Shown piece by piece: positions 21,695 through 33,500 of a stretch of DNA of 64,000 bases. The notes beneath the pieces were generated by a model. The model had not been told where the DNA came from, ran no database searches, and saw nothing but the letters and a program-made list of their open reading frames with translations. The translations under genes and the position numbers were made by a program. This DNA comes from Hemerocallis citrina. Its lineage: Eukaryota; Streptophyta; Magnoliopsida; Asparagales; Asphodelaceae. The stretch lies in the NCBI GenBank assembly GCA_017893485.1, contig CM030364.1:42960109-43024108 (forward strand), read 5' to 3'. Within the stretch, counting starts at the first letter, position 1. Each line of letters starts with the position of its first letter.

Positions 21695-23351
21695 ACATCT
21701 CGGAAGTAAAGTAAGTTCTGACATCAAGGCCTGTATGAGCTGCTTCCTTGTGTTTCTAGTATGTGTTTTTTACTGAATAGGAGGATTGTTATGGTAATCT
21801 TTCAGCTCTATCCATTATAAGAATTTATACATAGAATAAGTCATAGGCATGTGTTGTGTACTTTACACTAATTCCCTTTTAAGATATCTTATCAAAATCA
21901 GGAAACAAGTATACAGGCACATTCTATTAAGTAAATTAGTCTCTTAGAATCTTATAGAAATACTCTTATCTGACTCAAAACAGTTGAAAGTCTTGTATAA
22001 TTAATCTATGATGTGGCAAACTGAAACTATATGAGTCTTGTATCTGTCTTGAATACATATCTCTAATATAGATACTTTCCCGACACATCTGGCACACTAG
22101 ATCCTTTCCAAACTTAACTGGCGTATGCACTCCTCATTTTGTACCGTAACTGTTTCCTTCCATGCAGTTAATTGCCGAAATTTCTCCAAGGTGAGTTGCC
22201 ATTTACATTAAGTTCAATGACTCATTCTGGTTTCAAAATATAAAACTGTAATTCTAACCCAAAACATATAAAAGTTGAACCTTTTCCATCTCAACTTGAC
22301 TCCTGCTAACACTCAATGTCAAAGCTATATCCTGTATAATGTGCATTCAGTTCTTCAAGTAAATCCTCCTAACTAATACTTGTAGTTGATGTTCTGAACT
22401 CACTTTTAGGACTTCATAGCAAATGCTGATTGCTGGAGATATGTAATGAGAATAGTTGCATCTGACACAAGCTTCCAGGCTAGTTCTTTTACTGTTTTGA
22501 GAAAAAGGTTGGATGGAGGTGAGTCTTTTCTACACAGAATTTGAACTGAAGAGGAAGGCTTATGAATAAGACATCATTATTACGAAGTGTTCAAACTATG
22601 CAAGGGATCATAGCAGTAAATCTCGTTAAGTCATACTTACCCAACTCTATCCACTAAAATGTCATATTAGTGAGGATGACAATCAAAGCAAAATCAAGGA
22701 TTTTGATGCAGATAAGTGGTTTGAATCTGAAAAACAAAGTTAGATATGAATGATGAACAGTGGACAGAAGCAAGGGAAAATGGGAGTTTCTGAAGTAAAA
22801 GATAATGACTGATAATGAGGGTATTTGGGTTTGGGTTAACGATTCTACCCTGTCAAATTAAAAGGGTGTCAAGAAATAGAAAAAGTTTGAATTAATTGCT
22901 AGTAGAGAAAGATTATATCAAATGCTACTCAAGCTCAGTGGGGTTATGGGGTTACGGAATATTTCATCTTTATTTGAATTTTGATATAACATATTTTTTC
23001 CTTGGTATTTATAAGTCTTTGGTCTGCATCTTTTACTGGATTCCATGTTATAGTCGAACTCGGGTATATGTTTGATGTTTAAGGTTATAGTTTGACCATC
23101 GTTACGAATATCATATGTTCTACCAGGATTTTGTTGCATCATTTATTTTCAAGGATTATGGCAACAAGTCTTCACGAGATTGCATTTCCAGGCATTTTTA
23201 GATGTGCTTGCTGATCATTTCGCTGTAAGTATTGGCTTAATTTGTATACTTAAATAAGATTTCATGAGGATTTCTTCCTATATCTGTACACTTTTTAAAT
23301 TTAAATTTTCAGTTTGACAATGAAGGCTCAGGATTATATGAAATCGTGTGA
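21695..23351 (+). CDS. 3' exons of an unidentified protein-coding gene
   Basis: Five segments with GT-AG borders join in phase: 21695-21705, 22168-22190, 22410-22518, 23154-23224 and 23313-23351 (TGA). The joined translation is about 83 residues. It includes CRNFSKDFIANADCWRYVMR in exons 2-3, LWQQVFTRLHFQAFLDVLAD in exon 4 and FDNEGSGLYEIV at the C-terminus. Phase is kept at all four junctions without an internal stop, which random AT-rich DNA would rarely give. I do not recognise the family. Exon 1 begins in the last base of a split codon, so further 5' exons must exist, but I could not place them. The two shortest exons are the weakest part of the model. A tRNA gene lies 400 bp downstream on the opposite strand. 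Confidence 0.5.
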
Positions 23352-23755
23352 AGGCTGTAATCATGACAGTAAATGGAGTGATCCATAAGTTCTCTGCTGA
23401 TTGTTGGGTGCCAATGCTCGAGAGCGTCACGATATGTAGTCGATAAGTCCTCGTGTTAAAATCACTTTAGTGTGTTTGATATGTATCTTTGAATCTATTC
23501 TATTTCCTTCTTTCTGATTATCCAAAAGAAGAATTATTAGATTACTGGAATGATCTCAAAGTCGAACAATGTTTTTGTCACAGTTCTTTTTGTTGAAATG
23601 AATTTAGTTACTGTAACTATCAATTTAGCTGTTATTATATGGGGCAATATAGTAGCTGTTATTATATGGGGTATAGAAGTACTCTTGTTGTTATCACTGA
23701 ATCTCTATTTATAACATCATATATATATATATTTTTTAATAAAAATAAAAAAATG

Positions 23756-23829
23756 TTCCATTGCCGGGATTTGAACCCGGGTCGCCTGGGTGAAAGCCAG
23801 GTATCCTAACCGGGCTGGACGACAATGGA
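23756..23829 (-). tRNA. trnE-UUC: tRNA-Glu (anticodon UUC)
   Basis: On the minus strand a 7-bp acceptor stem (TCCATTG/CAATGGA) closes the cloverleaf. The anticodon arm is CCTGG-CTTTCAC-CCAGG with anticodon TTC. The T arm is CCGGG-TTCAAAT-CCCGG and the discriminator base is A. A run of seven T four bases downstream is a standard Pol III terminator. Compared with the usual plant nuclear tRNA-Glu, the D-loop region reads CAGCCCGGTTAGG, two bases longer. It is likely functional, but a tRNA-derived pseudogene cannot be excluded. Confidence 0.92.
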
Positions 23830-24113
23830 TTGTTGTTTGTCTCGTTAAACAAACATACATGTATTAGATTTTAGATTGTTGTCTATTGTAAACAAAATGG
23901 TTAAGTCTATAATTGTTACCCAAAGTTTATCCTAATTCCAAAATAACATCCACAGTGACTATATATATGTCCAAATAGCACCTGACGTTAGTCCGTTAAG
24001 TTAATGAAATATTTATAAAATGTACCTCTTATCGGGTTTAAATTCATTAAGAAGCATATGAAATGACAAAATTTTCCTCCTCTCCTTATACAAATTACGA
24101 ATCTATACCATTA

Positions 24114-24828
24114 GAGAATCTGTAGTCGTTTGCTAAATATGCATAATATGCATATTTGGCTCAAAACGGCGTTGCACTCGTTGGCCAAATATGCATATTA
24201 TGCATATTTCGCTACAGTCGATTGCTATAAATGAGAGAAGTTTTGAGATTTATTCATATATGAGAGACGGTACTTCAAGTGCCGTCCCACAAAAAAAATT
24301 AATTTTTTTTCGTCGGACGGCACTTGAAGTGTCGTCGCTTGAAAAAAAAAAAATTTCAATTAAAAAACCCCCAAAAAAGAATTAATCCCTCGGACGGCAC
24401 TTCATGTGCCGTCCCACACCTTCCCATTATCTCGGACGACACTTCATGTACCGTCCGGAGATTTTTGCAATTTTATATTTTTTTTTTGCAATTTTGTATT
24501 TTTTTTGCAATTTCTGGAATGTTTTTGTAATTTTTTGTAATTTTTTCGTAATTTCTGAAATGTTTTTGTAATTTTTTATAACTTTTTTGTAATTTTTTAT
24601 TTGCTCTCCGAGGACGAATTTTTATTCCTCCGACGGCACTTCGAGTGTCGTCGCTCCAATTAATTTTTTTTATTTAATTTTTTTCTTCGACGGCACATGA
24701 AGTGTCGTCGCTTATTATTTTATTATAAAAAGCTAAAAAATAGCTTTTGACGACTGCAGCAAAACTTCGATTGCTATTTTCATTTATACATATATGCATA
24801 TTTTATCCCCCAACGACTACAGATGCTC
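24114..24828. mobile_element. Harbinger-like MITE, TSD TTA, six palindromes
   Basis: The termini GAGAATCTGTAGTCGTTTG and, inverted, CAACGACTACAGATGCTC are flanked by TTA (24111-24113 and 24829-24831). Six near-palindromes built from GACGGCACTT and its inverse lie at 24266, 24316, 24393, 24435, 24632 and 24689, separated by T/A-rich runs. The left end closely resembles the right end of the element at 10578-16232, so the two are in opposite orientation. The 715-bp length and lack of coding capacity make it non-autonomous. Confidence 0.9.
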
Positions 24829-24839
24829 TTACCTTCCCC

Positions 24840-25612
24840 ATCATCTCCACCGACCTCCACTTCAATCACCAGCCTTCATCTATGCCATCACCACCACCAA
24901 ATTTCAACTCCAACTCCATCACCATCATCGCCTTCACCACTGACCTCCACCTCAATCACAATCCTCCAAACATCATCCTACATCTCCACCCTTCCCAAAA
25001 GTCATCACCACCCTTGAACCCATCTTCAATGCCTTTCACCGAATGCATCACCACCACCTTCAAACACCACTAAACTTCAACCCAACTCCATCACCATCAT
25101 CTCCTTCACCGCCAACCTCCACCTCAATTACCATCCTTCATCTCCACCACCAACCAACATCTCCACCAGCCATGACCTCCATCTCCACAATCCAAGAAAC
25201 CCATGACCACCTCGAACCCATCTTTACTGTCTTTCACCGAACCCATCACCACCACCTTCAAACACCACCAGACTTCAACCTAACTCCATCACCATCATCT
25301 CCTTCACCGCCAACCTCCACCTCAATCACCATCCTTCATCTTCACCACCAACCACCACCTCCACCAGCCATGAACTTCATCTCCACAATTCACGAAACCC
25401 ATCGCCACCTCGAACCCATTTTCATTGCCCTTCACCGAACCCATCACCACCACCTTCAAACACCACCAGACTTCAACCCAACTCCAACTCCATCACCATC
25501 ATCTCCTTCACCACCGTCCTCCATCTCAATCACCATCCTTCATCTCCACCACCGACCATCCTCTCTACCGTCGATTTCACAATATCCAGATCTTCAATAT
25601 TCGCTTATCTAG
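24840..25612 (+). repeat. ~198-bp tandem repeat, CCA/TCA-rich, about three copies
   Basis: CATCACCACCACCTTCAAAC recurs near 25046, 25243 and 25442, giving units of about 198 bp. The composition keeps a His/Ser/Pro/Thr-rich frame open (25043-25612, 189 codons), but that frame simply reflects the repeat and lies inside a MITE, so I do not call a gene. Confidence 0.85.
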
Positions 25613-25877
25613 CTCCAAGATTGGATTTTCGAAGGAAAAGAAAGAGAAAAACTGAACGAGAAAAAGTGAAGAAATGGGAAAGAAGAAGAACTGAATAAGC
25701 AGGGGGTATTTTAATCATTTTATCCCCCGTCGTGAAGAACATAATGGGAACTAACGTCGGGTATTATTTTGGCATATATATACTTTGGGTGTTATTTGAA
25801 AACATGAAAACTTCGGATGTTATTTTAAAATTAGCATAAACTATAAGTATCATTATGGACTTAACCCCAAACAAAAT

Positions 25878-26501
25878 TAGATGTATAGGTTTTCCATGTC
25901 AAGGAATGAAGTTCAAGTTGTAACAAGCGAGTTGCATTACCTAGCATAAATGCATAATTCACTATTACTGAAAAGAACTTGTGCATGTGCTTGTCAGCAA
26001 TGTTATCCGCGAATTTTGTTAACCAGACAGAGAAGTACATGTGAGTTTTTTGGTTTTTTTTTTAAAAAAAAACTAAAATAATGGATAACCATTGGAACTT
26101 ATGACCATGTTATTATTATTTCTGAACATTACGACCAAATTAATCATCAAGCAATGTTGTGCTTATCCTTTCATGTAAAAATTAGTCTCTAGGGTTATTG
26201 GTGAGGTGGACAATTTTTTTTTTTTTTTTTTAATGTCTAGGTTAGTTGACGTATACAATCTAATGCGGATCACAAATCCACTTTGTCATTTTGATAAACA
26301 AATATACCTTCAGTGTTTTCATTACTTCTTGCTGACTTCACACATTTTAAGGAGTATGCAAAATTTAGTACAATTACGATTTCTCTATGTAAAGCAAAAT
26401 CATTTTGTCTTGGGGGTCAATGTTAAGAAGGAATGAAATTAGATTTCATCTTCTCCTCTAGCTAACCTTACATTGTTATCTAAAACACTGAAGACTAGTA
26501 A
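25878..26501. other. Intergenic, AT-rich, no gene seen
   Basis: Contains T-runs near 26050 and 26214. No frame with recognisable coding features and no clear repeat boundaries. Confidence 0.6.
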
Positions 26502-26510
26502 TTTGTTTTA

Positions 26511-26682
26511 GGGTAATGCTACACCTACTACCAAATCTACTACTTTTCTTTTTACTACCTTAGGTGATACACTATTAGTGAAAGTTATTGTAGAGTAGGT
26601 GGTAAAAATATCCAATAGTAGTGTAACACCAAAGATAGTAAAGAGAAAAGTAGTAAATTTTGTAGTAGGTGTAGCGTTGCCC
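26511..26682. mobile_element. 172-bp Mutator-like MITE, 9-bp TSD
   Basis: Inverted ends of about 45 bp start GGGTAATGCTACACCTACTA on the left and GGGCAACGCTACACCTACTA on the right (inverse). They are flanked by the perfect 9-bp duplication TTTGTTTTA (26502-26510 and 26683-26691). The element is almost all inverted repeat and would fold into a hairpin. Confidence 0.92.
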
Positions 26683-26708
26683 TTTGTTTTATTTTCATAT
26701 GGTGGCAG

Positions 26709-26873
26709 GGAAAGATACTGTTCAGTATTCTGCTAAGGTATGAAAATACCACCATCTCAGTGGAGGGAGAAGAGCAACAATTGATGAAGAACGATGGCTG
26801 CGAGTGGGACAAGAAGTGTATCCATCATCAGATTAGATGGAGAATGAAACAGACTTCTTATATAGATATCTAG
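26709..26873 (+). CDS. Possible terminal exon of an unknown gene
   Basis: A splice-acceptor-like GGTGGCAG ends at 26708. It is followed by 54 uninterrupted codons, including YENTTISVEGEEQQLMKNDG and CEWDKKCIHHQIRWRMKQ, before TAG at 26871. The composition is protein-like, but I recognise no family and cannot find the upstream exon. The Mutator-like MITE lies just before it. It could belong to a gene whose 5' part has been disrupted. Confidence 0.28.
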   Translation, partial: GKILFSILLRYENTTISVEGEEQQLMKNDGCEWDKKCIHHQIRWRMKQTSYIDI

Positions 26874-27119
26874 ATCTAGTACAAGACAACAATTGCTTTA
26901 CTGTAAACTGTAATTTCTGAATAAACTCCCGATGCTTGTATAGATTAGTGATTTTGCATGTAAAGCGTAAACAGCAATTTGGGTGTAAAACCTGATGCGT
27001 GTCAGATAAGTTCTGTATATCACTTGTAGTTACACAGCAACTTATAGTGTATTCCTTTTCAATTCATTCCAAAAATATTATAACTTCAATTTATTGTACT
27101 CGGAACAACTTTTCTTCCT

Positions 27120-27407
27120 TGAAGAAACAGAGTTTTCAATATTGGTCAAAACTGATCTTACAACCTATTTATACATGAAGAATATAAATGTAAACCTATC
27201 AGCTGACGAATCAGCTGATCTAATAATAGCATAACAGCTGACCTCTGATCTTACAACCTCTTTATACATAAAGAATATAAACGTAAACCTATCAGCTAAC
27301 CTATCAGCTGATCTAATAATAGCATAACAGCTGCAAGCAATTATGTGTTGTCATTCATTGGTTTTACACCAGCCGTTACTAGTCATAATTAGGAGAACGG
27401 CCTTACA
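27120..27407 (-). repeat. 3' LTR of minus-strand copia
   Basis: 288 bp, minus-strand TGTAAGGCC...TTTCTTCA. Internal near-duplicate blocks both contain CTGATCTTACAACCT; this copy keeps a 12-bp CAGCTAACCTAT-type unit missing from the 5' LTR. Confidence 0.95.
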
Positions 27408-29131
27408 TTCCCCCGCAAACTGGAAACCGGATAGGTGACGAGTTTGGAAACAAGACGTTCAAAACGATCAGCTGGTAACCCTTTTGTGAAGACATCCGCA
27501 AGCTGTAGTTGAGAAGGAACGAACTGAACTTTGTGACTGCCAGAGGCGACCCGTTCACGGACAAAGTGATAATCAATAGAATTGTGTTTTGTACGTGCAT
27601 GGAAGACAGGATTAGCTACTAAGTATGTGGCAGACAGGTTGTCACAGTTAAGTAAAACCGGACGGGTAAGTGGACAACGAAGTTCAGTTAAGAGTCCTTG
27701 AATCCACAGAGTATCTGCACAGGCATAGGCAAGAGCTCGATATTCTGCTTCGGCACTGGAGCGGGAAACAGTGGGCTGCTTCTTGGCACTCCACGAAATG
27801 AGGTTGGGTCCCAAGAATACACAATACCCTGTTGTGGACCTGCGAGTGTCAGGACATCCAGCCCAATCTGCATCGGAATAGGCGACTAAGAAGGAACACT
27901 CAGGAGACCTGTGAACAGGAAGGCCAACACCAAGGGTGCCTTTGAGATAATGTAAAATCCGTTTGACAGCTTCAAAATGAACATCATTGGGTGATCCCAT
28001 AAATTGAGAGACATGTTGAACAGCATAGGAGATATCAGGACGAGTCATGGTGAGATATTGTAAGGCACCCACCATCTGACGATAAGGGGTAGGATCGGCA
28101 AGGACAGTACCATGGTTCCGTGAAAGGGTACCTTTGGAAGTCATGGGGGTAGAAACAGGTTTGCAGTCCAAGAGATTGCTGCGTTTGAGAAGATCAACGG
28201 TGTACTTGTTTTGAGTAAGATGGATGGACGTAGGGTGATAATGGACCTCCACACCAAGAAAATAATGCAAACGCCCCAAATCTTTGATGTCAAACTCAGC
28301 ACCCAATGTGCGAAGGAAGGCAAGGAGATGAGAAGAATTACTGCCAGTGAGAATGATGTCATCGACATATAGCAACAAGATCATAACAGAAAAATGATCA
28401 TGATAAACAAACATAAAGTTGTCAGCCTGACTTTGAGTAAAGCCAACATGAAGGAGGAAAGAACTAAAACGCTGAAACCATGCTCGGGGAGCCTGCTTAA
28501 GACCATAAATAGCCTTATGAAGTTTACACACATGATTGGGCCGGTAAGGATCAGCAAATCCAGGTGGTTGCCGCATATAAACATCTTCAGATAGGGAGCC
28601 GTGCAAGAATGCGTTTTTGACATCGAGTTGCCGAAGAGGCCATCCAAAAGAAATAGCAAGACATAGAACAGTACGAACAGTTGTGGGCTTGACTACAGGA
28701 CTGAATGTATCAAAATAATCAGATTGTTGATGGAAGCCTTTGGAAACAAGGCGTGCCTTATATCGTTCAATTGTGCTATCGGAGCGCCACTTTATTCTGA
28801 AGACCCATTTGCAACCAACTGTATTAAGCGAAGGAGAGGACGGCACCAAGGACCAGGTGCCCTACTGAAGGGGGGCATGATACTCATCTAGCATGGTCTG
28901 TTTCCATTCAGGATGACGAGATGCTTGAGTGTAACATGTGGGTTCATTGTCCGTGTTGACCAAAGCAAAGAAGGCATGAGGAACATGGTACCGAGTAGAA
29001 AAATTGGCATTATATTTGGGATTTGGCTTGACAATTCCAGATTTGGATCGGGTGTGCACAGGGCTGAGACGGGCACTTGGTGGTGGAGGAGCGAGGTTAG
29101 GTACATTAGAAGGAACAAGAGGAGACGACAA
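27389..29131 (-). pseudogene. copia RT and RNase H with one in-frame stop
   Basis: The frame is continuous from 29131 to 27389 except for a TAG at 28862-28864, in a place where glutamine is usual, so a single C-to-T change would explain it. After the stop there are 486 uninterrupted codons. They include CKWVFRIK and [36 protein letters not shown], the active site [12 protein letters not shown] near 28350, and RNase H motifs [27 protein letters not shown] and ADVFTKGLP. Upstream of the stop lies the integrase-RT linker with VHTRSKSGI. The enzyme would copy element RNA and degrade the template. This is the best preserved retroelement frame in the window. Confidence 0.93.
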
Positions 29132-29486
29132 TAAGGGTGTTGGAGAGGAGACAGATACGACGTGCTGTGAAAGAAGAGGAGGGCAGGTGGGTGGTTTTGA
29201 AGAACGTGGGTCTGAGGATGAGGATAATATGGCCGGAGCTGGAGAAGAGGTAGGGACGACAGTGTGTTGGAGAAGGGAACGACAGTATGGTGGAATTGGA
29301 GAACATGGGGCTGATGATGGGGGCGATAGGCTGACTGTGGAGAATAGATGAGGTCTGGTTGTGGAGAGGTAGGCTTGACGGGAGAAGCTGGAGAGGAAGT
29401 GGACCCAGATGTTGACCGGGCTGATTCGTGGGAATGGACAGCAGGAATGGGCCGAGTTGGTGGACTAGGAAGAAAGCCCATAGGGA

Positions 29487-30550
29487 CTACAGCAAGATCT
29501 GAAAGTTGAAAAGGCTTAGAAACAACAACATAATATAGTTAGTCTGCATGAAAAATGACATGGCGGGAAATGAGAGCCGACCTGTAGGAGGATGGAGGCA
29601 GCGGTAACCATGATGGCGATCACTGTGACCAACAAAAACACACTGAAGAGAACGAGGTTGTAATTTGTTAGTTACATAATCTCTAAGATATGGGTAACAA
29701 ATACATCCAAAAAACACGAAGGAACATGTAATCCGGGGAAATGCCAAATAATAACTTATAGGGGGACGTCCCTTTAAGGATAGGGGTTGGAAGTCAATTA
29801 ATCAAAGAAACAGCCATACAAAATGCTTCAACCCATAGATTGTGAGGCATGTGAGCAGTGTGCAAGAGAGTGCGACCCATATCAGCAATAGGACGATGTT
29901 TTCGCTCGGCTAACCCATTCTGTTGTGGTGTATGAGGGCAAGAAAAGCGATGCACAATGCCATTAGTAGCACAAAACTATTTAAATTGCATGTTGTCATA
30001 TTCCTTCCCCCCATCACTTTGAAATTGTTTGATAGAGAAAGAGAATTGAGTTTTAACATACATAGCACAAGTAGAAAAGTGACCAAAAACTTCAGAGTTA
30101 AGTCGCATAGGGAAAATCCATGAATAACAAGTGTAATCATCCGTAAACAAGACATAATATCAATATCCAGAAACAGAAACAACAGGAGACATCCACACAT
30201 CCGAATGGATTAAAGCAAAAGGCTCAGTAGAACAATGCTCATGAGACGAAAAGGAAAGTTTTATTGATTTAGCTAATGCACAATGACTACAAGGGGAATT
30301 TGATAAACGAGAAAGAGTACCTAATAAGGACCTAGAAACAAGTGTGCGAAGAACTTTATTGGATGGATGACCAAGACGACGATGCCACGGAGATGACGAA
30401 ACGACGATGCCACGGAGAGGACGAGACGACGATAGAAGAAAAGGCTTGCTTGGAACTGGACAATAGCTTTGGAAAGATAGGATAAAGACCATCATTACAT
30501 AGGCCCTGAAAGAGAACAACACCACGCTGTAAGTCACGAATTTGGTACCC
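29487..30550 (-). pseudogene. copia integrase, multiple stops and frameshifts
   Basis: Minus-strand pieces give the zinc-binding region (WHRRLGHPSN, CSHCALAKS), the catalytic start IHSDVW, then DGGKEYDN and HTPQQNGLAERKH, and the C-terminal FFGCICYPYL with CVFVGH. Stops fall near 30164 and 29985, and further frame changes occur after about 29750. The upstream end is cut by the solo LTR at 30556. Confidence 0.88.
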
Positions 30551-30555
30551 CCAAG
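30551..30555. repeat. Target-site duplication CCAAG of the solo LTR (left)
   Basis: An identical CCAAG lies at 33819-33823 on the other side of the LTR; the copia frame resumes beyond each copy. Confidence 0.95.
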
Positions 30556-33500
30556 TGTAACCCCTGTTTCCATTAATACGTATTTTTAAAGTATTTTTCT
30601 GTATTTAAATAATCAGGATCTTATAACTATTTTTTCCTAACTGATTTTTATTATTTAAACTATTATTCTGAAACCCAATTGTTTATTCTAAGCCCAAATT
30701 CGTATTTGATTTTATTAAATTAATCCAAAGCCCAATTGTTTAATTGTTATTTTAAGCTCAATTCTATATTTTGATTTTTATTATTTAATTATACTTTTAA
30801 TCTGAGCCCAATTGATTAAGCCCAACACCCTAATTGTTTTATTTAAATATTTTGAGCCTCTCTTAAGCCCAAGCCCAAATCCATTAACCCAGAACCCATT
30901 TAATTGTACAGACCCCCTACCCGTATACAATATTTTTCTCTTCCCCACTTTTTCAATTCCCGTACTCCAACTCCCCACCTTTCTAATCCCGTACTTGCAC
31001 TATCCCCCATAACCTTGTACCCCACTTCTCACCCCCATTACTCTACTTTATTTATTATTATAATATCCCCTACCCCGATTTCTATCTCTCCCCATTTCAT
31101 TCTCTCTCCCAATCTCTCCTCTCTGTTTCTCAACCAAAACAGAGAACCAAAAACAAAACAAACCCAACTCTCCCTCTCCTCCTTTCTCCATCTCCCGCTC
31201 TTCACTCAATCACCCCCGCCCCCAACTTTGACTTCGCCCATCGAAACCTCGTCGCCAGTCATCACTGAGTCTCGCGCCCTTCTGCCGCCTTCGCCGCTCG
31301 AACCTTCGCCTTCTCCGTTGCTCGCCTCCACCGCTCAGCCCCATACTGCGTTGCAGTACACCTCGCACAACGCCGCTCTCCGCTCACCTCCAGTCGGCTC
31401 CGCAGTACCTTCGTCGTCGTCATTTCCCCGTTAGAGCTCCCTCCGCCATTGCCAACTCCACCAGTCGAACTCGCCCTCGTCGACTCGCCGTCGCTCGCCT
31501 TCTTCCTCATCGAACCTCTTGTCGACGCCATTGTCGAGGCTTCATCTTCCACGTCGAGCCGCTCCACCGTCCATCGTCTTCCTCCCCCAGTGCCGAGCCC
31601 CGCACCTCCACCAGCGTCGTCTTCTTCCCCTATGCCGAACACCACAGTGCCGCCGCTCGCCTTCTCTTTCCGCCGAGCTCGCCCACCCTGCCGCCTGCAC
31701 CAACTCCCGACTCCCTCCGTTGAGTCGCCCATCCACCCCGTCGTCTTCCTCAGACGAACTCATCACTGAAGCTCCCCCGCTGCTCCTCTCGGCAGCCAGT
31801 CCACCCCATCAAAACCCCGTTCTAGCCTCCGGCTGAGCTCGCCCCAGTCTCCGAGCGCCTCCCGCTCACTCCCCCTCCAGATCAGTCGTCGACCTCTTCT
31901 CTCGCCTCTCCCAGTCGAGGGACCTCCGCCCCGCTGCTCCTCTCGATAACTCAGCCGCCCACTCCTCCTGCCAGTCACTCGCCACTCCCGCTCGTCTTCT
32001 CCGCACACTCTCTCCTGCCAAATCCCATTCTCCGCTATCTCTCTTCCGCCATCGCTCTTCTCCCCTCTCTCTATCGTTATGTTGGGAAGAGGGAATAACA
32101 CAGTGTGTTAGGAGTTGCTGTGTGTTGTTGGAATTAGTAGATTGCTCTTTGGAGTTGTATTGGTGTGTATTGGTGTTTGGTGTTTTGGGGGGTGTTTCCT
32201 GCCTTGGAGTTTATTGAAGGAGTTATTGATGTTTGCTATTGGAGTTGCTATTTTGGATTTTGGCGTGGCTGCCATATATCTTGCACGTGTTCTGCTGCCC
32301 GGGATACTGATCCCGTTATTCTAGTGTTCAATTTAATCGTCGTCAACTAACAGGCAAGTATTCCCTTGTGCAAATTCGTTGGTCTAGTACAAGCTCTTTT
32401 GCAAAATACCGCAAGTATATTTTTGACTCTATTCGTATTGTATATAATCCATTGATCTCATATTCTTACAAGATCACGAATACTTTGTTGTCATATGCAT
32501 TGCATGAACACGATACATATATTTATACCCTTATAACTATATGAACACGATACATATATTTATACCCTTATAACTATACATGATATTGTGCATGAATTGC
32601 TTGTTACTAGGTTGCATGTTGTTATAATATATTTTATTCTTGATTAGTGTTATGCATGCCATTAGTCGCATCCACATGTTTTATAAACCCTAAAACATGT
32701 CTCCCCGCATTGGATAAGTCTTGATACTCGATCCTGTCATGTTACCCTGTCATGTTACCCGTCCTTATTGTTGCATGTAGTTATTGTTCATGTTTGATTA
32801 TAATAAAAAGATAACAAGTCGGGGTATAAAGGGAAAGATTTAGTAGTGGATAATATAGAAGAGCGTACTCGGACGGGGGCTCGTGGTTCCTCGCTGCAAA
32901 TTGCAAATTACAAGTTGCAAGTTTGCTAAATTACAGGTTTACATGTTTCACGCTACAGGTTACACTACATGTTCCACATTGCACGTATCTTCAACAAGAT
33001 ACAATTTTTCCGAGTACGTGACCTATAAAATCCACCACTAGTCTAAACATTTACTTGATTGTGAGTAGCAACCATGTGGTATGGGACGCATGAAGTGCTA
33101 CCTAGTTAGGTTAACAAAAAACATGACATTAACACGTACACTTGCATGATCCGTTTACATGTTACATGGTTATGATAACTTGTTTACTTGTTTACATGTT
33201 ACGCGTTCATGTTGACACGTTTACTTGCTTACTCGTTTACATGTTACATGTTCCTATAGTAAATTTATTTGTTTACATGCATGCTATTTGTTTCATGAGG
33301 TCTTGTTCTTGATTCTGTTGCATGTTGTATTTGCTCTATCATAAGATTCTTGATTCCTTATTCTTTCCTGCTTTTGTTTTATTCTATATTGTCCCGTTAG
33401 CTTGTACCACTTACGGACCGTGACTTGCATTAACGGGTACCTCTTTGTCTCTTTCTTGTAATAATATACTTGCAGGCCCAGATGGAGAATTACCCGAAGG

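Larger units (their letters stand above)
23899..25868. mobile_element. Mutator-like MITE, 9-bp TSD
   Basis: The ends are long imperfect inverted repeats of about 100 bp (left GGTTAAGTCTATAATTG; right inverse TTAAGTCCATAATGATAC), flanked by a perfect 9-bp duplication AAACAAAAT (23890-23898 and 25869-25877), the size typical of Mutator-like elements. The interior holds a CCA/TCA-rich tandem repeat and a later insertion of a Harbinger-like MITE (24114-24828). Without that insertion the element is about 1.25 kb. There is no transposase. The element at 36260-36830 is a diverged relative. Confidence 0.82.

Noticed and set aside
24747..25612. 189-codon His/Pro/Thr-rich frame
   Set aside because: It results from 198-bp CCA/TCA-rich tandem repeats inside a MITE; no start context or known family.
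28888..29481. 197-codon minus-strand frame beside copia RT
   Set aside because: It is in a different frame from the true linker/RT reading (29131 to 27389) and is Pro/Ser/His-rich by composition.
31262..32101. Open frames of 100-176 codons in the middle of the solo LTR
   Set aside because: Same GC-rich LTR composition, overlapping on both strands, no domain similarity.
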